Of a stretch of 38,014 nt of DNA, positions 10,389 to 19,882 are shown in pieces. The notes beneath the pieces were generated by a model, which was not told the DNA's origin, ran no database searches, and saw nothing but the letters and a program-made list of their open reading frames with translations. Positions within the stretch are counted from its first letter, which is position 1, and the number at the start of each line of letters is the position of its first letter. Both the position numbers and the translations under genes were made by a program. This stretch comes from Burkholderiales bacterium. GTDB lineage: Bacteria > Pseudomonadota > Gammaproteobacteria > Burkholderiales > Burkholderiaceae_C. Location of the stretch: assembly GCA_003963115.1 (NCBI GenBank), contig RXJQ01000042.1, positions 1 through 38,014 of the forward strand, read 5' to 3'.

Positions 10389-11543
10389 TTATTTGTCGAG
10401 GTTGGCCTCGGGCACATAACCATTCATTTCCAAATACCCGCCTCCCACCATGCGCCCTTGCGTGTCCAGCAGGTCGCTGAGCCCCTCCCAAAACACATCA
10501 CCCACGCCGTTGCCGCCGTCCATCTCCTGATTGGGCGTGCGTGCCTTGACGGTGTAGCTCAGCTCGGCCAATGTCAGCTTCCAGGTGGTCGGGTAGGTGG
10601 CGCCCGTCGTCGGGCTGCGCCAGGTGTCGCCGGGTGAGATCTTGATCTCTTCGGGTTTGAAGATGCGATCGGCCCGACCTGGCAGGCGCAAGCTGGCACT
10701 CTCCCAGACCGAGATGCCGTCTTCGCGGCGCATGCGGAAAACCATGAGCGCGCCGCCATTGTGGAGGTGCATACCGATCCAGTCGGAGCCTGCCGCCCCT
10801 GTCACCAGTTGCGAGCGGCCCCAGCCATGGTCGAGCCAGGCACGACCTGTGATTGGCTCGCTCCTTTCACTCTTTTGCTTGCGGCTCATCTGGCCTTCCA
10901 GCTTCAGCGCGGGCATCGAGTAGTAGCGGGTGGAGTCCTGCTCGATGCGCTCGCGCCGCACGTAGCCGTTTTCGCCGTGCAGCATCAAAGGCTGGGTCTG
11001 TGTGCCTTTCAGGTCGAGCGTGAAGTCCGGGGTTTCGATCCGTGCCTGGATCACGCTTTGCGCAAGCGAGCCGCTGCGTGTGAGCGACCAGTCGTGCAGA
11101 ACGACGTTCATGTCACTGACTGAGACGTCGGCCAGGCCGAATCCTGTGCGCGCTGTGCGTTGGTCTTGAAGCAGCGTGCCCTTGCTGGTGTCGCTCAGGG
11201 ACGCGCGTGCGCCCAGCACCTGCTTGGGTGCGAACCGGCTCTTGTTGTTGGCAGCTGATTCAATGGTGGCGCGCAGGAAGGACAGGTGAAAGCCCAGTAC
11301 TTGCCCGCTGGGCTGGTTGATCTCTCCCTTGAAGGCCCACCATTCCGATTCGCGCTCGAGGTGGGCGCCATGGTCTCTGGGCCAATGCAGGGGTTCGGCG
11401 GGCCCGAGGTCGGCCATGATGATGCTCAGCGGCACCTGGGCCTGGGCGCGGTGCATGGCCGACAGCGATGCCAGCGAGGCCAATGGCCAAGGCGCCAGGC
11501 TCAGCCACTTGCGGCGGTTCATGCGATGGTTCAGGGGCATCAC
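10389..11543 (-). CDS. AttH/CrtC-like lipocalin-fold periplasmic protein
   Basis: The 384-residue product resembles the AttH / carotenoid 1,2-hydratase-like family. The diagnostic blocks are ESEWWAFKG (family pattern EWWYFTG), LGFHLSFLR, GRAWLDHGWG and DWIGMHLHNGGALMVFRMR. The N-terminus carries RRKWLSLAP and a hydrophobic stretch ending in AQAQ. This is a Tat-like signal, so export to the periplasm is likely. In the Vibrio attEFGH arrangement an AttH protein accompanies an ABC transporter of the LolCDE/MacB type; the same pairing holds here. The start overlaps the permease stop (ATGA), indicating translational coupling; ATG at 11522 is an alternative start. It is the last gene of a five-gene operon. 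Substrate and activity are unknown; no carotenoid genes are nearby, so a hydratase role is unlikely. Confidence 0.82.
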   Translation of the reverse strand: MMPLNHRMNRRKWLSLAPWPLASLASLSAMHRAQAQVPLSIIMADLGPAEPLHWPRDHGAHLERESEWWAFKGEINQPSGQVLGFHLSFLRATIESAANNKSRFAPKQVLGARASLSDTSKGTLLQDQRTARTGFGLADVSVSDMNVVLHDWSLTRSGSLAQSVIQARIETPDFTLDLKGTQTQPLMLHGENGYVRRERIEQDSTRYYSMPALKLEGQMSRKQKSERSEPITGRAWLDHGWGRSQLVTGAAGSDWIGMHLHNGGALMVFRMRREDGISVWESASLRLPGRADRIFKPEEIKISPGDTWRSPTTGATYPTTWKLTLAELSYTVKARTPNQEMDGGNGVGDVFWEGLSDLLDTQGRMVGGGYLEMNGYVPEANLDK

Positions 11544-14125
11544 CAGTCCTCCTTGACCGCCCGCACGACGTCATGCCCGACAGCGGTGCGGCCGGCCATC
11601 CAGGCCGTGATCGTGCCGGCCGCCACCATGCCCGCGCACAGCAGTATCAGGCGAGGCCAGGGCAGGAGCATGTCCATCGTCCAGTGGAAGCTTTGGGGGT
11701 TCACCACGTAGACCAGGATCACGCTCACGGCCAAGCCGAGGGCCAGACCCATCAGGGCGCCGATGGCGGTGAGCGCAGCGCCTTCTCCGGCCAGCACGTG
11801 CAGGATCTGCTGCTGGGTGAAGCCGAGGTGGCTGAGCAGGCCGAACTCCTTGCGGCGCGCCAGGATCTGGCCTGAGAAGCTGGCCGAGATACCGAACAGC
11901 CCGATGCCCATGGCCACGGCCTGAAGCCAGTAGGTCACGGCGAAGCTGCGGTCGAAGATTTTGAGCGTGGCTTTGCGGATGTCGCCGGGTTCGTTGAAGA
12001 TCAGCAGGCTGCCGTCCATGCCGTGATCGGTTGCGGCCTGCCGGATGCTGCTTTGAACGTTTGGCACGGCGGTGTCTGGGTTGAGCCACAAGGCCAGGTC
12101 GTTGATTTCCTTGTCGCCGGTGAGTCGCTGGTAGTCGGCCTCATCCATCACGATGGCGCCTTGCTGGTGGGCGTAGTCGCGCCACACGCCACGAACCAGC
12201 GTGGGCACTGGCGCCTGGCCCGCCTGCAGTGGCAGGTTCAGCGTGCCGCCCGGTTTGACGCCATAGAGCTCGACAACGATCTCGCTCACGTACACGCCAA
12301 GCTGCCCTGGCTTGACCGGCAGGTCTTCGCCGACCAGGGGCAGCCTGCGTTCGGTGTCGTCGGCCGATACGGCCAGAGGGCGTGCAATCAGCACCACGGG
12401 CGAGAGGCCCCGCCGCAGGTTCAGTTTGCTGACACGCACGCCCATGGCCTGCTTCACGCCAGGCACCTTCTTCACGGCCTCCACGATGACTTCGTCCAGG
12501 TGCAAGGCGTCGCTGCCATTGCTGGTGTTGGAGGTGCTGGTGCGCACATAGAGGTCTGCGGGCAGCAAGGTGTCGAGCCAGTTCGTGATCGAGCCTCTGA
12601 AGCTCAAGACCATCACGGTCAGGGCGATGGACAGCCCAAGGCTGACCACGATGCCGGCGATCGCGACCGTGGCCGATTGCCGCATGTGCCGCACACGCTC
12701 CAGCGCCAGCAGCAAGGGGGCATGGCGTTGCAGGCTTTGGCGAGGCCAAAGGCGTTTGACAAGGCCAAGCAGCAGGCTGACGGTGCCGGGCACGCATTCG
12801 ATGCCACCAGTCATCATGCAGACCACGGCCACATAGGCCCACACGGGCATCCCTGCGACGGGTGGCAGGCGTGTGAGCACCGCGCCGACCAGCAGGAGGC
12901 CGGGGCCGATCCAGATGGCCTTGCCCGAGCGGTCGGGTGTGGTGGCGCCTTTGAGGGCTTGCGCGGGTGTGATGCGCTGCACCATTCGCGCGGGCAGCAA
13001 GCCGCCCCATATGGCCGCCAGCACGCCCAGCCCGCCATAGAGCAACGCGGCCTTGCCTGACCACAGCAGCGGCGGCGCCGTGCCGGCGAAGTAGTCCCCC
13101 CCCAGATCGCCCCCGACGATGACCAGGGTCAGGGCCGCCAGGCCGGTGCCCAAAGCAATGCCCAGGACCGAGCCGACCAGGCCCATGGCGGTAGACTCGA
13201 CCATCACCAGGATCAGTCGCTCGCGGGCACTCAAGCCCAGCACGCCCAGCAAGGCAAATTGCCGCTGCCGCTTCGTGACCGATAGGGACAAGGTCGAGAA
13301 CACCAGGAAGGCGCCGGTGAACAACGCGATCAGCGCGAGCACGGTCAGGTTGACGCGATAGGCCCGCGACATATTGGAGGCCTGCGAAGCCGTGTCAGCC
13401 GGCGTATCGGTCAAGACGCCGCTGGGCAGGTGCAGGGCATCCAGCAGGGTTTGGGCTTGAAGGCCTTCTTTGAGCTTGATGTCGAGGCGGCTGATCTGCC
13501 CGATCATGTCGAAGGCTTCCTGTGCGCCGGCGATGTCCATCACGGCGATGGCTTCGCCTGTGGCGGCCACGGTGCCGGCCACGCGCAGCTTGACCTGCTT
13601 GAGCCCGGCCTGAACCTCGATCTCGGTGCCCGGCACGATGCCCAGCGCGTTCAGGGCCTGGGCGTTCAGAAAGAGTACCTTGGGGTCGAACAGGGTCGTG
13701 CGGTCGTTGCCGATCACATCGTGCGATACCCGTGCGACCAGGGCCGGCGTGGTCAGCCGTGCTGCCATCGGGTCCACACCCAGAAGATGCAGGGGCTTGC
13801 CGCCCACCTGGGTTTGCAGGTCGATGATGGGGCTGGCGGCGCGCACGTCAGGGTGTCGGGCGACCTGGGGGTAGAGCGCTTCGTCGAGGCCGCCGCGTGC
13901 CGCGCGCAGTGTGAGGTCGGCCTGGCCATTGACCGAGCGCACGGCCGCGCCGAATTCGCTGAGTGCGGATTCGTTGATCAGGTGCACGGAAAAAGCCAGC
14001 GCCACGCCCAGCATCACCGCCAGGATGGCCACACCGTGGCGCAAGCCCTGATGGCGCAGCTCCTGCCAGGAGAAGGTCAGCAACAGCCGCCAGATGGGCG
14101 ACCGCAGCACGGGCCTAGCCGGCAT
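11540..14125 (-). CDS. Large FtsX-type ABC transporter permease
   Basis: The 861-residue inner-membrane protein has the layout of long YbbP/AttFG-like ABC permeases. It has an N-terminal helix near residues 25-50, a periplasmic MacB-like domain, and a first FtsX bundle around 265-390 (LTVLALIALFTGAFLVFSTL and LLGVLGLSARERLILVMVES). More helices and a second periplasmic domain follow, then a second FtsX bundle near 735-850 ending in VRAVKEDW. Such permeases act mechanically on periplasmic or membrane lipoprotein or lipid substrates and do not form a simple import channel. The gene overlaps the ATPase upstream by 11 bp and AttH downstream by 4 bp. The two bundles suggest a single polypeptide in place of the separate AttF and AttG. 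Confidence 0.9.
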   Translation of the reverse strand: MPARPVLRSPIWRLLLTFSWQELRHQGLRHGVAILAVMLGVALAFSVHLINESALSEFGAAVRSVNGQADLTLRAARGGLDEALYPQVARHPDVRAASPIIDLQTQVGGKPLHLLGVDPMAARLTTPALVARVSHDVIGNDRTTLFDPKVLFLNAQALNALGIVPGTEIEVQAGLKQVKLRVAGTVAATGEAIAVMDIAGAQEAFDMIGQISRLDIKLKEGLQAQTLLDALHLPSGVLTDTPADTASQASNMSRAYRVNLTVLALIALFTGAFLVFSTLSLSVTKRQRQFALLGVLGLSARERLILVMVESTAMGLVGSVLGIALGTGLAALTLVIVGGDLGGDYFAGTAPPLLWSGKAALLYGGLGVLAAIWGGLLPARMVQRITPAQALKGATTPDRSGKAIWIGPGLLLVGAVLTRLPPVAGMPVWAYVAVVCMMTGGIECVPGTVSLLLGLVKRLWPRQSLQRHAPLLLALERVRHMRQSATVAIAGIVVSLGLSIALTVMVLSFRGSITNWLDTLLPADLYVRTSTSNTSNGSDALHLDEVIVEAVKKVPGVKQAMGVRVSKLNLRRGLSPVVLIARPLAVSADDTERRLPLVGEDLPVKPGQLGVYVSEIVVELYGVKPGGTLNLPLQAGQAPVPTLVRGVWRDYAHQQGAIVMDEADYQRLTGDKEINDLALWLNPDTAVPNVQSSIRQAATDHGMDGSLLIFNEPGDIRKATLKIFDRSFAVTYWLQAVAMGIGLFGISASFSGQILARRKEFGLLSHLGFTQQQILHVLAGEGAALTAIGALMGLALGLAVSVILVYVVNPQSFHWTMDMLLPWPRLILLCAGMVAAGTITAWMAGRTAVGHDVVRAVKEDW

Positions 14126-14765
14126 TGCGCAGGCCCGTGCGGGTCAGGCACAGCACCCGGTCGGCCTGGCTTGCGGCGGCTTGAGAGTGGGTGACCATCA
14201 CGCAGGCCGTGCCATGGCTGCGGGTCTGGTCCACCAGCACCTTCATGACCTTCTCGGCGGTTTCCGGGTCGAGGTTGCCCGTGGGCTCGTCGGCCAGGAT
14301 CAAGGCCGGCTTGTGGATCAAGGCCCGCGCAATCGCCACGCGCTGCAATTGCCCGCCCGACAACTGCTGCGGCAGGCGCGAACCCAATTCGCCCAGCCCC
14401 ACGGCCTGGAGGGCCTCTTGAACGCGCGCCTCATCGGGCTTGCCCAGCAGCATCAAGGGCAGGCCCACATTGCTGGCCACGTCCAGATGCGGCAACACGT
14501 GGAAGGCCTGGAAGACGAAACCCAGGTGCTGTCTGCGGAACAAGGCCTGGGCCTGGTCGTCCAGCTTGGTGATGTCGGTGTCGCGCACGGTCACCGAGCC
14601 CTCGGAAACCGTGTCGAGCCCGGCCAGACAGTTCAACATCGTCGACTTGCCCACACCCGATTCGCCGACAATGGCCACGAACTCACCAGGGGCGACATCC
14701 ATGTCCACATGGGCGAAGACGGGCTCAGCGTCATAGCGCTTGCTCAGATTGCGAACTTGCAGCAT
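14115..14765 (-). CDS. LolD/MacB-type ABC transporter ATPase
   Basis: The 216-residue product is a complete ABC ATPase. It has Walker A GESGVGKS, Q-loop GFVFQAFHVLP, signature LSGGQLQRVAIARAL, Walker B ALILADEPTGNLD and switch His (VMVTHSQ). The sequence and the EPTGNLD box place it in the LolD/MacB/FtsE group that partners FtsX-fold permeases. It powers the permease directly downstream, with which it overlaps by 11 bp. It starts 12 bp after the stop of the preceding solute-binding-like gene, so all five genes at 10389-16937 are probably one transcript. Confidence 0.93.
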   Translation of the reverse strand: MLQVRNLSKRYDAEPVFAHVDMDVAPGEFVAIVGESGVGKSTMLNCLAGLDTVSEGSVTVRDTDITKLDDQAQALFRRQHLGFVFQAFHVLPHLDVASNVGLPLMLLGKPDEARVQEALQAVGLGELGSRLPQQLSGGQLQRVAIARALIHKPALILADEPTGNLDPETAEKVMKVLVDQTRSHGTACVMVTHSQAAASQADRVLCLTRTGLRNAG

Positions 14766-14777
14766 GGCGCTTCTCGG

Positions 14778-15842
14778 TCACCACTCTTCCGTGGGTTCCG
14801 AGCACTCCGAGGCCCCGGGATTGATGCCGCAGCGGATCTTCTTGACGAGCTTGAGGCCCTTCTTGTCGTAGATGCCTTTCTCAGCCATGAGGACGCGACC
14901 TTGCCGCATCAGCAACTCGTAGCGCTCCATGTCACGAGGCGTGAGATCGACCCAGAATTTTTCTGGAACGTCCTTGTCAGCCAGCTTGAGCGTGGCCATG
15001 GCCAGCTCGAAGTTGCGTGCGTTGTAGGCGCGTGCCTTCTGGCCAAAGCCCTTGGGGAACTTGGCCGAGCGAACGACGACCTGGTAGGTGCTGATGGTCA
15101 TGGGCATCCGGATCACCGCGCCCTTGGTGCCCAGGCCCCGGTAGATCTCGAAGGGCATGTAGGCGATGGTTGGGAGCACCACCATGTCCACGTTGTGGTT
15201 GTTGAACATGGCGCCCACATTGCTCAGGTCGACGGCCACGGGGCGTGCGCCCAGGCGTTGCACCAGTTGCGCCTCGGCCTTGTCGTGGTCGAAGGTGCCA
15301 AAGCGCTTGCCGACCTGGGCATCCAGGCTGGCGTAGTCGCGGTCGCTCACGAACACATAGGCTGCGCCCAGCGGGAAGATGCCGGCCACTTCGTAGGCAC
15401 CGTCGACCATCATGTCGGCGGCCTTGGGCGAGCTCACCAGCTGGATGAAGCGCCGGGCCACGTCATAGCTCGCGGCCAGGTCGACCTTGCCGTTGCGGAT
15501 GATGTTGGAGGCCCCAACTGAGTCGAGCGCCGCGGCCATGCCATTGAAGCTCTTAGTGCGCAGGCCGGTGGCCATCAGGCCGTCGCACTGACCGGTTTTG
15601 AAGTCTTCAACGGCCACACGCTCATCGACATAGGCCTTCATGTCGATGTCGATGGCGGCTTCATCGATCATCTCCAGGCGGAAGTCACGCGCGGCGCGAA
15701 AGCCATCACCCTTGATGCCCAAGGGGTCGAACACACACATCTTCGCCGTCATGGTGACCGGCGGTTGGCCTTCGGCGGCCTGCGTTGCACCGAGCCAGCC
15801 CAGCAGGGCCAGTGCAGCACAAGCACTTCTCAACATCCTCAT
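14778..15842 (-). CDS. Periplasmic solute-binding-like protein, paralogue 2
   Basis: The 354-residue product has a signal peptide (MRMLRSACAALALLGWLG then TQAAEG). The mature part begins with a CVFDPLG motif and contains YVDERVAVEDF and GQCDGLMATGLRT, and its end DKKGLKLVKKIRCG leads to an acidic Trp terminus. It looks like the proteins annotated as putative solute-binding proteins (DUF6091), distantly of the TRAP/DctP type. It is clearly a tandem duplicate of the next gene, with nearly the same length and shared blocks throughout. It is 12 bp from the ABC ATPase and 33 bp from its paralogue, so it belongs to the operon. Ligand is unknown, and binding proteins are not expected partners of FtsX-type permeases. 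The exact family is from pattern memory. Confidence 0.75.
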   Translation of the reverse strand: MRMLRSACAALALLGWLGATQAAEGQPPVTMTAKMCVFDPLGIKGDGFRAARDFRLEMIDEAAIDIDMKAYVDERVAVEDFKTGQCDGLMATGLRTKSFNGMAAALDSVGASNIIRNGKVDLAASYDVARRFIQLVSSPKAADMMVDGAYEVAGIFPLGAAYVFVSDRDYASLDAQVGKRFGTFDHDKAEAQLVQRLGARPVAVDLSNVGAMFNNHNVDMVVLPTIAYMPFEIYRGLGTKGAVIRMPMTISTYQVVVRSAKFPKGFGQKARAYNARNFELAMATLKLADKDVPEKFWVDLTPRDMERYELLMRQGRVLMAEKGIYDKKGLKLVKKIRCGINPGASECSEPTEEW

Positions 15843-15875
15843 CGTCTCTCTCCTCGGTTCTTCTGCACGCGATGC

Positions 15876-16937
15876 TCACCAGTCTTCCGTCATCTCCGTG
15901 CACTCGGAGTTCTCGGGCATGATGCTGCAGCGGATCTTCTTGAGCAACTTGAGCCCCTTCTTGTCGTAGAAGCCCTTTTCCGCCATCAGCACGCGGCCCT
16001 GGCGCATCATCAATACGTAGCGTTCGTTGTCACGCGGGGTCGAGTCGATCCAGAGTTTGTCGGGGATCTGCTTGTCGCCTTGCGCGACGACGTTCATGGC
16101 CGTGTCGAACTGCGAGGCGAAGTACTCGCGCGAATCCTGGCCGAAGCTCTTGTCGAACTTGGCGCTGCGGATGATGGCCTGGCCCGACAGGATCAGCACC
16201 GGAAAGCGTGCGACGCCGCCCTTGGTGCCGATGCCGCGGAACAGCTCGAGCGGCTTGTAGACCATGGCAGGCGCCATGACCACATCGACCAGTCCGTTGT
16301 TGAACATCGTGGCGAAGTTGGTGATGTCGGCTGCCACGGGCTTGGCACCCACGCGCTGGATCAACTGGGCTTCGGCCTTGTCGTAGTCCATTGCAGCCAC
16401 ACGCTTGCCGGCGGCCTTTTCAAGGGTGTCGATGCTGCGGTCGTTCACGAAGGGGTAGACCGCGCCCAGCGGCATGATGCCGGCCAACTCGTAAGCACCC
16501 GAGACCACGTAATCCTTGGCCTTGGGAGAGGCGAGCACCGTGATGAACTGGCGCACGACATCGTAGGAGGCGGGCAGGTCTATCTTGCCCTTGCGCACGA
16601 TGGTGGAAGCGCCCACGGAGTCCAGCGCGGATGCAAAGGGCACGAAGGTTCTGGTGCGCAGGCCCGTGGCCACGACGCCATCGCATTGACCGGTGCGGAA
16701 GTCTTCGACCGCCACGCGCTCATCCACGTAGATCTTCATCTGAAGGGTGTGCCCCTTCTTGAGCATGGCCAGGGCGTAGTCCTGCATGGCGCGGTGGGTG
16801 TCGCCACTGCCGATCGGGTCGAATACGCAAAACGGGATGGCGCCGTTGTCAAGCTTGTTTTCAGCCGCGGCATGACCAACGCCGGCACATGCCATCAGCA
16901 GGGTACATGCGAGTTTGATGAGGGACTCTCTTTTCAT
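15876..16937 (-). CDS. Periplasmic solute-binding-like protein, paralogue 1
   Basis: The 353-residue product starts at ATG 16937 with a signal peptide (MKRESLIKLACTLLMACAG, cleavage near GHAAAE). A longer reading to 17027 places this signal peptide internally and is rejected. It shares CVFDPIG, KIYVDERVAVEDF, GQCDGVVATGLRT, ALDSVGAS and the end DKKGLKLLKKIRC with the neighbouring gene. Both end in a Cys-containing acidic tail (SECTEMTEDW here), so two Cys near the C-terminus may be disulfide-bonded. It is the first gene of the five-gene operon. Function is unknown; a periplasmic binding role is inferred from the signal peptide and overall resemblance. Confidence 0.75.
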   Translation of the reverse strand: MKRESLIKLACTLLMACAGVGHAAAENKLDNGAIPFCVFDPIGSGDTHRAMQDYALAMLKKGHTLQMKIYVDERVAVEDFRTGQCDGVVATGLRTRTFVPFASALDSVGASTIVRKGKIDLPASYDVVRQFITVLASPKAKDYVVSGAYELAGIMPLGAVYPFVNDRSIDTLEKAAGKRVAAMDYDKAEAQLIQRVGAKPVAADITNFATMFNNGLVDVVMAPAMVYKPLELFRGIGTKGGVARFPVLILSGQAIIRSAKFDKSFGQDSREYFASQFDTAMNVVAQGDKQIPDKLWIDSTPRDNERYVLMMRQGRVLMAEKGFYDKKGLKLLKKIRCSIMPENSECTEMTEDW

Positions 16938-17109
16938 TTCCGAAGCGGCCTTTAGGTATCTGCATATGTGAAATTCTTGTGCTTCATCTGGACCGAACAG
17001 GTCATGGCTTACCCGCCCTGTGGCCAAGGGCCCCCGAAACGCATGGGGTAGAGGGAATAAATACCGAACGGCAGGGGGCTCGATCCGACGGTCACGGAAC
17101 CATTTGATT
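16938..17109. other. Intergenic region upstream of the SBP/ABC/AttH operon
   Basis: Both flanking genes are on the minus strand. The region should carry the operon promoter, but no convincing -35/-10 pair was found, and there is no clear terminator for dadA. Confidence 0.3.
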
Positions 17110-18453
17110 TCAGGCCCATCCTCCGAGTGAGCCTGGCGCGGCTTTGCCTTGTGGGCTGGGGGCGCTCATGGCGCGGGGGCGATGGCCATGAGCGTAGCGG
17201 CGCAAGCTCAGATCGTCGCTGCGAATGGCGGGTGCACGGCCCAGCAGCAGATCAGCCAGTAATTGGCCGCTGCCGGCCGCCATGGTCCAGCCCAGGGTGC
17301 CGTGGCCGGTGTTGATCCACAGTTTGTCCAGGCGGGTCGGGCCGATCACCGGGGTGCCGTCCGGCGTCATGGGGCGAAGGCCGGTCCAGAACGTGGCCTG
17401 TTCCATGGCGCCCGCTTGAGGAAACCAGTCCTGGACGACGTGCTCGAGCGTGCGCCGGCGCCTGTCGCGCAGTTGGTGGTCGAAGCCGGCCAGCTCGGCC
17501 ATGCCGCCCACGCGGATGCGCTGGTCGAAGCGGGTGATGGCCACCTTGTGGCTCTCGTCCAGCACGGTGGAGCGCGGCGCCTTGTCGGCATCGGCAATGG
17601 GGATGGTCAGCGAGTAGCCTTTGACCGGGTAGACGGGCAGATCCAGGCCCAGTTGCCTGAGCATGGGGCGCGAGTAGGTGGCCATGGCCACAACATAGGC
17701 ATCGGCCAGCCTGACCTCGGCTCCATGCGGCGTGATCAGCCGCGCACCCGTGATGCGCTGGCCATCGTGCAGCAATTGGTCCACTTGCGTGTCAGTTAGG
17801 AATTGCACACCCATGGCGCGGGCTTTCTCTGCCATGTCCTGGATGAAGAGGTGGCAGTCGCCGGTTTCGTCGCCGGGCAGGTAGAGGCCGCCTCGCAGCA
17901 GGTCGGCTCGTGGCGCCAGTGCGGGCTCTTGCTCAACGCAGTCTTCGGTGCGCATCAGGCGGTAGGGCACGTGACAGCGCTCCAGCACGGCCGTGTCCTT
18001 GGCGGCGCCGCGCAGTTGCTCGGCAGTTCTGAACAGCTGCAAGGTGCCGAAGGTGCGCCCCTCGTAGCGCAGGTCCATGTCGGTGCGCCAATGGCGCAGG
18101 CAGTCGCGGCTGTACTCGGCCAGGCGCACCATGCGCTCCTTGTTGGCGGCGTAGCGCTCGGGCGCGCACTCTCTGAGAAGGCGAGCCATCCACTGCCATT
18201 GCCACAGGCTGCCGTCCGGCCGGATGGACAGCGGTGAGTGGCGCTGGAGCAGCCAGCGAAGGGCTTTGAGGGGCAGGCCAGGCGCAGCCCAGGGCGAGGC
18301 GTAGCCGGGTGAGATCTGGCCGGCGTTGGCGAAACTGGTTTCCAGTCCCAAACCATGCTGTCGTTCGATCACGGTGACCTTGGCGCCTGCGCGCGCCAGG
18401 CAGAAGGCGCTGGTGACGCCGATCACGCCGCCGCCGAGGACGAGTACCCGCAT
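17110..18453 (-). CDS. dadA: D-amino-acid dehydrogenase (DadA family)
   Basis: The 447-residue product is an FAD-dependent oxidoreductase of the DadA type (432 residues in E. coli). The N-terminal Rossmann motif [19 protein letters not shown] binds FAD. The following [19 protein letters not shown] block and the C-terminal [16 protein letters not shown] and [12 protein letters not shown] blocks are characteristic. It deaminates D-amino acids such as D-alanine to keto acids and passes electrons to the respiratory chain at the inner membrane. The ATG at 18453 is preceded by GCGGGAG. No alanine racemase gene is adjacent, so the catabolic dadAX pairing is absent here. The exact substrate preference cannot be read from sequence. 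Confidence 0.9.
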   Translation of the reverse strand: MRVLVLGGGVIGVTSAFCLARAGAKVTVIERQHGLGLETSFANAGQISPGYASPWAAPGLPLKALRWLLQRHSPLSIRPDGSLWQWQWMARLLRECAPERYAANKERMVRLAEYSRDCLRHWRTDMDLRYEGRTFGTLQLFRTAEQLRGAAKDTAVLERCHVPYRLMRTEDCVEQEPALAPRADLLRGGLYLPGDETGDCHLFIQDMAEKARAMGVQFLTDTQVDQLLHDGQRITGARLITPHGAEVRLADAYVVAMATYSRPMLRQLGLDLPVYPVKGYSLTIPIADADKAPRSTVLDESHKVAITRFDQRIRVGGMAELAGFDHQLRDRRRRTLEHVVQDWFPQAGAMEQATFWTGLRPMTPDGTPVIGPTRLDKLWINTGHGTLGWTMAAGSGQLLADLLLGRAPAIRSDDLSLRRYAHGHRPRAMSAPSPQGKAAPGSLGGWA

Positions 18454-18585
18454 GGTGTGGCTCCCGCTGATCGCTTGAGAACCATTTTAGGAGCCTGTCA
18501 TTGGAATGGTGCGGGACTCGGGTATGCGCCGGCGCGGAGCGTGCAGTAGTGGCGCTGGGATTTGCCCCAAGAGGCCATGTTGGCC

Positions 18586-18677
18586 TGGTGCCCCGAGCCG
18601 GAATCGAACCGGCACGCCGCCTTTCAGCAAGCGGCGGAGTTTAAGTCCGCTGTGTCTACCGATTTCACCATCGGGGC
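18586..18677 (-). tRNA. tRNA-Leu(UAA)
   Basis: On the minus strand the acceptor arms GCCCCGA/TCGGGGC pair, followed by A and an encoded CCA. The anticodon TAA (complement of 18641-18643) lies in the loop CTTAAAC between GCGGA and TCCGC. A long variable arm marks class II, and the T arm GCCGGTTCGATTCCGGC is standard. It is 44 bp after the stop of the ABC permease gene; a TACACT hexamer 9 bp upstream is a weak -10, so it may be read from the exporter operon. Confidence 0.96.
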
Positions 18678-18721
18678 CAGGGCAGGAGTGTAAGGGCAGG
18701 AGTTGCGTGCAACGGCCGGGC

Positions 18722-19882
18722 TCAGCCCCGGAAAATATCAAAAGGCTCGATGCGCAACACACGCCGTATGCCAATGGCGCTGGAGACCCCGGCGATGATG
18801 ACCACCATCCCCAGTGCGAGACCAAGGTTGCCATAGGTGATCATGGCCGCGTAAGAGGGCAACCTGAACTTGGCCAGTGAGATGATCAGCGTGCACAGGC
18901 CCACGCCCATGCCATAGCCCGTCAAGGCAGTGAATGTGGCCTGGAAAAGAATCATCATGATCAGCTCACTGCTTTTGGCACCAATGGCCTTGAGCGCGCC
19001 GAACTTCTCCAAGTTCTCCAGGATGAAGGTGTAGAAGGTCTGCCCGGAGATGGACAGGCCTACGATGAAGCTGATGACGGTCATCAACAACAGGTTGGTG
19101 CCGACGCCAGTCTGGTATTTGTAGAAGTTGGCGATGCGTTCGTTGAACTCGTCGCGTGTCAAGGCCAGATAGCCCAGCCTCGCCACTTCCTGCTTGATGC
19201 GGCCGATAGCCTGTTCGTTCTTGGGCTCGACCAGGATGTAGGACACCGTGAAGCGGGTGGTGGGCAGATACTGGATGGCCCGGCTGAAGGTGGTGTAGAG
19301 CGTCGGGATGCCGAACAGGCCGTTGGACGCCACCTTGGCCACGCCGACGATCACGGCCCGGTGGTCGTTGATCTCGAACTCGGAGCCGATGCCTGGCTTG
19401 TTGAGCTTGCCGTACTCGGCGTCCTTGACCACGATGAAGCCGTTTTCGCCATAGATGTCTGAGAGCTGCCCCTGCGCCAACTCGGGGCGGCCAAAGAGGC
19501 TGGTGTCATCCAGCCCGATGATGCTGACGGCCTGGAAGGTGCCGTCCGGCAGGCGAGCCTGCCCCGTGCCCGAGAACATAGGGACGGCATAGCTGACGCC
19601 GTCGATGCTACGCACGGCATCCAGCATGTAGTCGGGTAGGGGGATGGAGGCTGTCACATTGTTCACGGCCGGGTCCATGACCCAGACGCTGGCGCCAATG
19701 TTGTTGACGGTGGCCGAGGAGCGGGTCAGGATGCCGGCGAACAGCGATGTCATCTGGACCATCAGAAAGACGGCAAACGTGATGCCGATGAGCAGCGCGC
19801 AGAACTTGCTCTTGTCGTTGACCAGCAGCTTGTAGGCAATGATCAGGATGCCCGGCTTCTGGAAGGGGCTGTTGACCTTCAT
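18722..19882 (-). CDS. DevC-like ABC exporter permease
   Basis: The 386-residue inner-membrane protein has one N-terminal helix (about 28-52), a periplasmic domain of some 210 residues and three C-terminal helices from about 265 onward. This is the MacB/FtsX topology. Blocks such as LENLEKFGALKAIGAKSSEL are typical of DevC-type permeases. The start ATG at 19882 overlaps the TGA of the outer-membrane gene (ATGA), which fixes the start; an upstream in-frame extension is not needed. It is the last gene of the operon ATPase, adaptor, outer-membrane factor, permease. In cyanobacteria DevBCA exports glycolipids with TolC; the substrate here is unknown. Confidence 0.9.
   Translation of the reverse strand: MKVNSPFQKPGILIIAYKLLVNDKSKFCALLIGITFAVFLMVQMTSLFAGILTRSSATVNNIGASVWVMDPAVNNVTASIPLPDYMLDAVRSIDGVSYAVPMFSGTGQARLPDGTFQAVSIIGLDDTSLFGRPELAQGQLSDIYGENGFIVVKDAEYGKLNKPGIGSEFEINDHRAVIVGVAKVASNGLFGIPTLYTTFSRAIQYLPTTRFTVSYILVEPKNEQAIGRIKQEVARLGYLALTRDEFNERIANFYKYQTGVGTNLLLMTVISFIVGLSISGQTFYTFILENLEKFGALKAIGAKSSELIMMILFQATFTALTGYGMGVGLCTLIISLAKFRLPSYAAMITYGNLGLALGMVVIIAGVSSAIGIRRVLRIEPFDIFRG

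Noticed and set aside
10389..11543. Carotenoid 1,2-hydratase (CrtC)
   Set aside because: The fold family is shared, but the gene is coupled to an ABC transporter as in att operons and there are no carotenoid genes nearby.
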